Assembly (NCBI RefSeq): GCF_001894785.1
Contig: NZ_BCWW01000001.1
Span: 620,001-684,000, forward strand
DNA length: 64,000 nucleotides
Source of the DNA: Rhodococcoides fascians NBRC 12155 = LMG 3623
GTDB taxonomy: Bacteria > Actinomycetota > Actinomycetes > Mycobacteriales > Mycobacteriaceae
Direction: 5' to 3'
Numbering within the stretch: position 1 is the first letter of the stretch; every line of letters begins with the position of its first letter. Below are positions 61,258-64,000 of the stretch, one piece after another. Position numbers and translations under genes: made by a program. A model generated the notes under the pieces. The model was given only the letters and a program-made list of their open reading frames with translations. It ran no database searches and was not told where the DNA came from.

Positions 61258-62991
61258 ATGCTGATCCCCCTTCTGCGTAGGTTTCTCGCCCCGTACAAGC
61301 TGCCGATTCTCTGCTTGGTGCTGCTGCAGCTGATCGCCACCCTCGCCGCGTTGTTCCTCCCGAGTCTCAACGCGGACATCATCGACAACGGTGTGACCGT
61401 CGGCGACACCGGCTACATCCTGTCCGCCGGCGGCGTCATGCTGTTGATCTCGGCAGTACAGATCATCAGCTCTGCCGCAGCGGTGTTCCTCGGTGCACGC
61501 ACGGCCATGAGTGTCGGACGCGACCTTCGCGGAGCAATCCTCGAACGCGTCGGGACGTTCTCCGCCCGCGAGGTCGGAAAATTCGGTGCTCCGTCACTGA
61601 TCACGCGCAACACCAACGACGTGCAGCAGGTGCAGTTGGTGATCATCATGGGATTCACCATCGTGGTGATGGCTCCCATCATGTGCATCGGCGGCATCGT
61701 GATGTCGCTACGCGAGGACATCGGCCTGTCGTGGATCCTGCTCATCGCCGTGCCCGGCCTCGCACTCGCGATGGGCCTGATCATCGTTCGTATGGTGCCG
61801 GCCTTCCGCTCCATGCAGAAGCGCATCGACGCGGTCAATCGCGTACTACGCGAACAGATCACCGGTATTCGCGTCGTGCGGGCGTTCGTTCGCGAACAGT
61901 TCGAGGTCGACCGTTTCGGCGCAGCCAACACCTCGTTGACCGAGACGGCACTCAAGGTCGGCCGGCTGATGGCCCTGATGTTTCCGACCGTCATGCTCAT
62001 CAGCAACGTCACCAGTGTCGCCGTCATCTGGTTCGGTGGTCATGCCATCGACAACGGCACGATGCAGATCGGTTCGCTCACTGCGCTTCTGAGCTACATC
62101 ATGCTCATCCTGATGTCGGTGATGATGGCGTCGTTCATCGCGATGATGGTGCCGCGCGCATCGGTCTGCGCCGATCGCATCAGCGAGGTTCTGGCCACCG
62201 AATCCTCGGTGGTGTTGCCCGAGAATCCCCGGACGTTCGTGTCCTCACCGGGCACGGTCGAGCTCGTCGGGGCCGAATTCTCCTATCCCGGAGCCGAATA
62301 CCCGGTGCTGTGCGGGGTGAATCTGACTGCCGAGGCAGGCAAGGTCACCGCCATCATCGGCGGCACCGGATCGGGTAAATCGACTCTCGTCAATCTGATT
62401 CCACGGCTGATGGACGTCACCGGCGGCCAGGTGCGGGTCGGCGGTGTCGACATTCGCGAACTCGATCTGGACCTGCTGCGATCCGAGATCGGATTCGTGC
62501 CGCAGAAGCCGTACCTGTTCTCCGGCACCATCGCCAGCAATCTGCGGTACGGCAAGGCCGACGCCACCGACGCGGAACTGTGGGAGGCGCTCGAGATCGC
62601 CCAGGGAGCCGACTTCGTGCGCGCGATGCCCGACGGCCTCGAGACTGCCGTCGCGCAGGGCGGCACCACCGTGTCGGGCGGGCAGCGTCAACGACTGGCC
62701 ATTGCCCGGGCGCTGGTACGCAAACCCAAGATCTACTTGTTCGACGATTCCTTCTCCGCTCTCGACCTCACTACCGACGCGAAACTGCGTGCGGCGCTGC
62801 GGCCGGTGACGCGAGATGCATGCATGATCGTTGTGGCTCAACGGGTGTCGACCATCGTCGACGCCGACCAGATACTCGTGCTCGACGACGGAAAGCCGGT
62901 GGGCGTGGGTAACCACGAGCAACTGATGGCCACCTGCCCCACCTACGCCGAGATCGTCGACTCGCAGCGGCAAGTTGCAGGTGCACTGTGA
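61258..62991 (+). CDS. ABC exporter half-transporter with degenerate nucleotide site
   Basis: A 577-residue half-transporter with six helices and an ATPase domain. Walker A is IGGTGSGKST, Q-loop FVPQKPYLF and signature VSGGQRQR. Walker B is IYLFDDSFSALD, with Asp for the catalytic Glu, and the H-loop reads VVAQRVST, with Gln for His. Both changes are typical of the non-hydrolysing half of a heterodimeric exporter such as the TM287/288 type. It overlaps its partner as GTGA. No ribosome site precedes the ATG. Confidence 0.9.
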   Translation: MLIPLLRRFLAPYKLPILCLVLLQLIATLAALFLPSLNADIIDNGVTVGDTGYILSAGGVMLLISAVQIISSAAAVFLGARTAMSVGRDLRGAILERVGTFSAREVGKFGAPSLITRNTNDVQQVQLVIIMGFTIVVMAPIMCIGGIVMSLREDIGLSWILLIAVPGLALAMGLIIVRMVPAFRSMQKRIDAVNRVLREQITGIRVVRAFVREQFEVDRFGAANTSLTETALKVGRLMALMFPTVMLISNVTSVAVIWFGGHAIDNGTMQIGSLTALLSYIMLILMSVMMASFIAMMVPRASVCADRISEVLATESSVVLPENPRTFVSSPGTVELVGAEFSYPGAEYPVLCGVNLTAEAGKVTAIIGGTGSGKSTLVNLIPRLMDVTGGQVRVGGVDIRELDLDLLRSEIGFVPQKPYLFSGTIASNLRYGKADATDAELWEALEIAQGADFVRAMPDGLETAVAQGGTTVSGGQRQRLAIARALVRKPKIYLFDDSFSALDLTTDAKLRAALRPVTRDACMIVVAQRVSTIVDADQILVLDDGKPVGVGNHEQLMATCPTYAEIVDSQRQVAGAL

Positions 62992-64000
62992 CCGACACCG
63001 ACACCACCAAGGATTCCGCAGCCAAGCCCTCTTTGGAGAAGAAGAAGGGCGGCCGCGTCGCGAAGGCACTGCCGGCCACGAAAGCCAAGAACTTCAAGGG
63101 CTCGTTCAAACGCGTCATCGGTTTGCTCGCTCCGGAACGATTCCTGCTGAGCCTCATGCTCGTGCTGGGAATCGTCAGCGTCGTCCTCAGCGTCGCTGCG
63201 CCGACCGTCCTCGGGCATGCGACCAACCTCATCTTCAACGGAGTCGTCGGCGGAGATCTCGAACCGGGGCAGACGAAAGAACAAGCGGTCGACGGCCTTC
63301 GGGCCGCCGGTAACGACACCGTCGCCGATCTCGTCTCGGGCATGGACGTGACGCCCGGTGCGGGAATCGATTTCGGTGCCGTCGGAACGGTGTTGCTCTG
63401 GGTTCTCGCACTGTACGTAGTGTCTGCACTGCTGGCATGGGCTCAGGGCTACATCCTCAACATCGCGCTGCAGCGTCGAATTCTGTTGCTGCGCGGCAGC
63501 GTCGAGGCCAAGGTGCATCGCCTGCCGCTGCAGTACTTCGACAACAATGCCCGAGGCGAGACGCTCAGCCGCGTCACCAACGACATCGACAACGTCTCGA
63601 CCAGCCTGCAGCAGACACTGAGCCAGCTCATCACCGGCATCCTGACCGTGCTCGGCATCCTCGGCGTGATGATCTGGATCTCGCCGTTGCTCGCTCTGGT
63701 TGCGCTGCTGACGATCCCGGCCTCGTTCCTGGTGACCGCGCTGATCGCCAAGAGGTCGCAGCCGCACTTCGTGGCGCAGTGGAAGCACACCGGCAAGCTC
63801 AACGCGCAGATCGAAGAGACCTACACCGGCCACGAGATCGTCAAGGCGTTCGGCCGCCAGGCGGAGGTGGAACGCGAGTTCGGTGACCGCAACGAGAAGC
63901 TCTTCCAAGCGGGCTTCCGGGCGCAGTTCATCTCCGGTCTGATCATGCCGATCATCATGTTCCTCGGAAACATCAACTACGTCGTCGTCGCCGTCGTGGG
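62988..64000 (+). CDS. ABC exporter half-transporter, 3' part beyond the window
   Basis: The first 337 codons are visible and the frame stays open to the window edge. The N-terminus is Lys-rich (about 40 residues) and precedes membrane helices such as FLLSLMLVLGIVSVVLSVAAP. A loop of about 60 residues between the first two helices is longer than in most relatives. LQYFDNNARGETLSRVTNDIDN and YTGHEIVKAFGRQAEVEREF are coupling-region motifs. The ATPase domain, expected to carry the intact catalytic Glu, lies outside. GTG start at 62988. Confidence 0.9.
   Translation, partial: MTDTDTTKDSAAKPSLEKKKGGRVAKALPATKAKNFKGSFKRVIGLLAPERFLLSLMLVLGIVSVVLSVAAPTVLGHATNLIFNGVVGGDLEPGQTKEQAVDGLRAAGNDTVADLVSGMDVTPGAGIDFGAVGTVLLWVLALYVVSALLAWAQGYILNIALQRRILLLRGSVEAKVHRLPLQYFDNNARGETLSRVTNDIDNVSTSLQQTLSQLITGILTVLGILGVMIWISPLLALVALLTIPASFLVTALIAKRSQPHFVAQWKHTGKLNAQIEETYTGHEIVKAFGRQAEVEREFGDRNEKLFQAGFRAQFISGLIMPIIMFLGNINYVVVAVV

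Overview
This window reads as a chromosomal segment of a high-GC actinomycete, most likely Rhodococcus or a close relative. The reasons are GTG starts and GTGA/ATGA gene overlaps throughout, DUF3558 and MmpL-type envelope proteins, MHS-type transporters, and a mycobacterial-style arrangement of tyrA, a TadA-associated protein and tadA. The species assignment is inference; no 16S gene is present.

Positions 1-39000 are dominated by aromatic and branched-chain carbon catabolism. An aldehyde dehydrogenase tail and a GMC oxidoreductase (1-1729) face an AraC-type regulator that ends a phenylacetate operon. On the minus strand the order is paaA-B-C-D-E-K-araC, preceded by a second minus-strand operon paaJ-F-H-G. 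Divergent from paaJ is a TetR regulator (PaaR-like), followed by paaZ, an EthD-like gene and paaI on the plus strand. A PucR regulator, a GlcD-type FAD oxidase and an MHS-family transporter come next. Four related operator sites (consensus about ACCGAAnnnnCGGT) lie before paaA, between paaJ and paaR, before paaZ and before the transporter, so one TetR regulon probably joins ring activation, beta-oxidation and uptake. Further right are a VOC/HxlR pair, a quinone oxidoreductase with a LysR regulator, a branched-chain 2-oxoacid dehydrogenase operon (E1a-E1b-E2-E3) with an Lrp-type regulator, and the tyrosine/homogentisate genes (hpd, hmgA, an unrecognised gene, fahA) with AsnC and MarR regulators. 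A LigB-family dioxygenase, a secreted lipase, a TetR regulator and a CoA-transferase follow.

Positions 38000-53500 are mixed housekeeping and envelope genes: a SIMPL lipoprotein, YceI proteins, a fused dihydroxyacetone kinase, a free methionine-R-sulfoxide reductase, DUF998 and DUF3558 proteins, a solitary cytosine-5 methyltransferase paired with a Vsr endonuclease, a heterodimeric ABC exporter, tyrA, tadA with its partner, a CsbD protein and a tRNA-Ser(CGA) with a strong terminator. A 121-bp sequence is directly duplicated just after that tRNA.

Positions 53000-64000 hold lipoproteins, a PHP-domain protein, a YceI protein, a sterol-desaturase-like hydroxylase, Rrf2 and TetR regulators, an MmpL/RND transporter and a second heterodimeric ABC exporter cut by the window edge.

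The most unusual observations are a palindromic repeat that is translated in frame inside the E2 linker and recurs as a hairpin at the end of paaG, the duplicated palindrome-rich repeat beside the tRNA, an unrecognised protein sitting where a maleylacetoacetate isomerase would be expected, an apparent frameshift near 33510, and several near-perfect operator palindromes.
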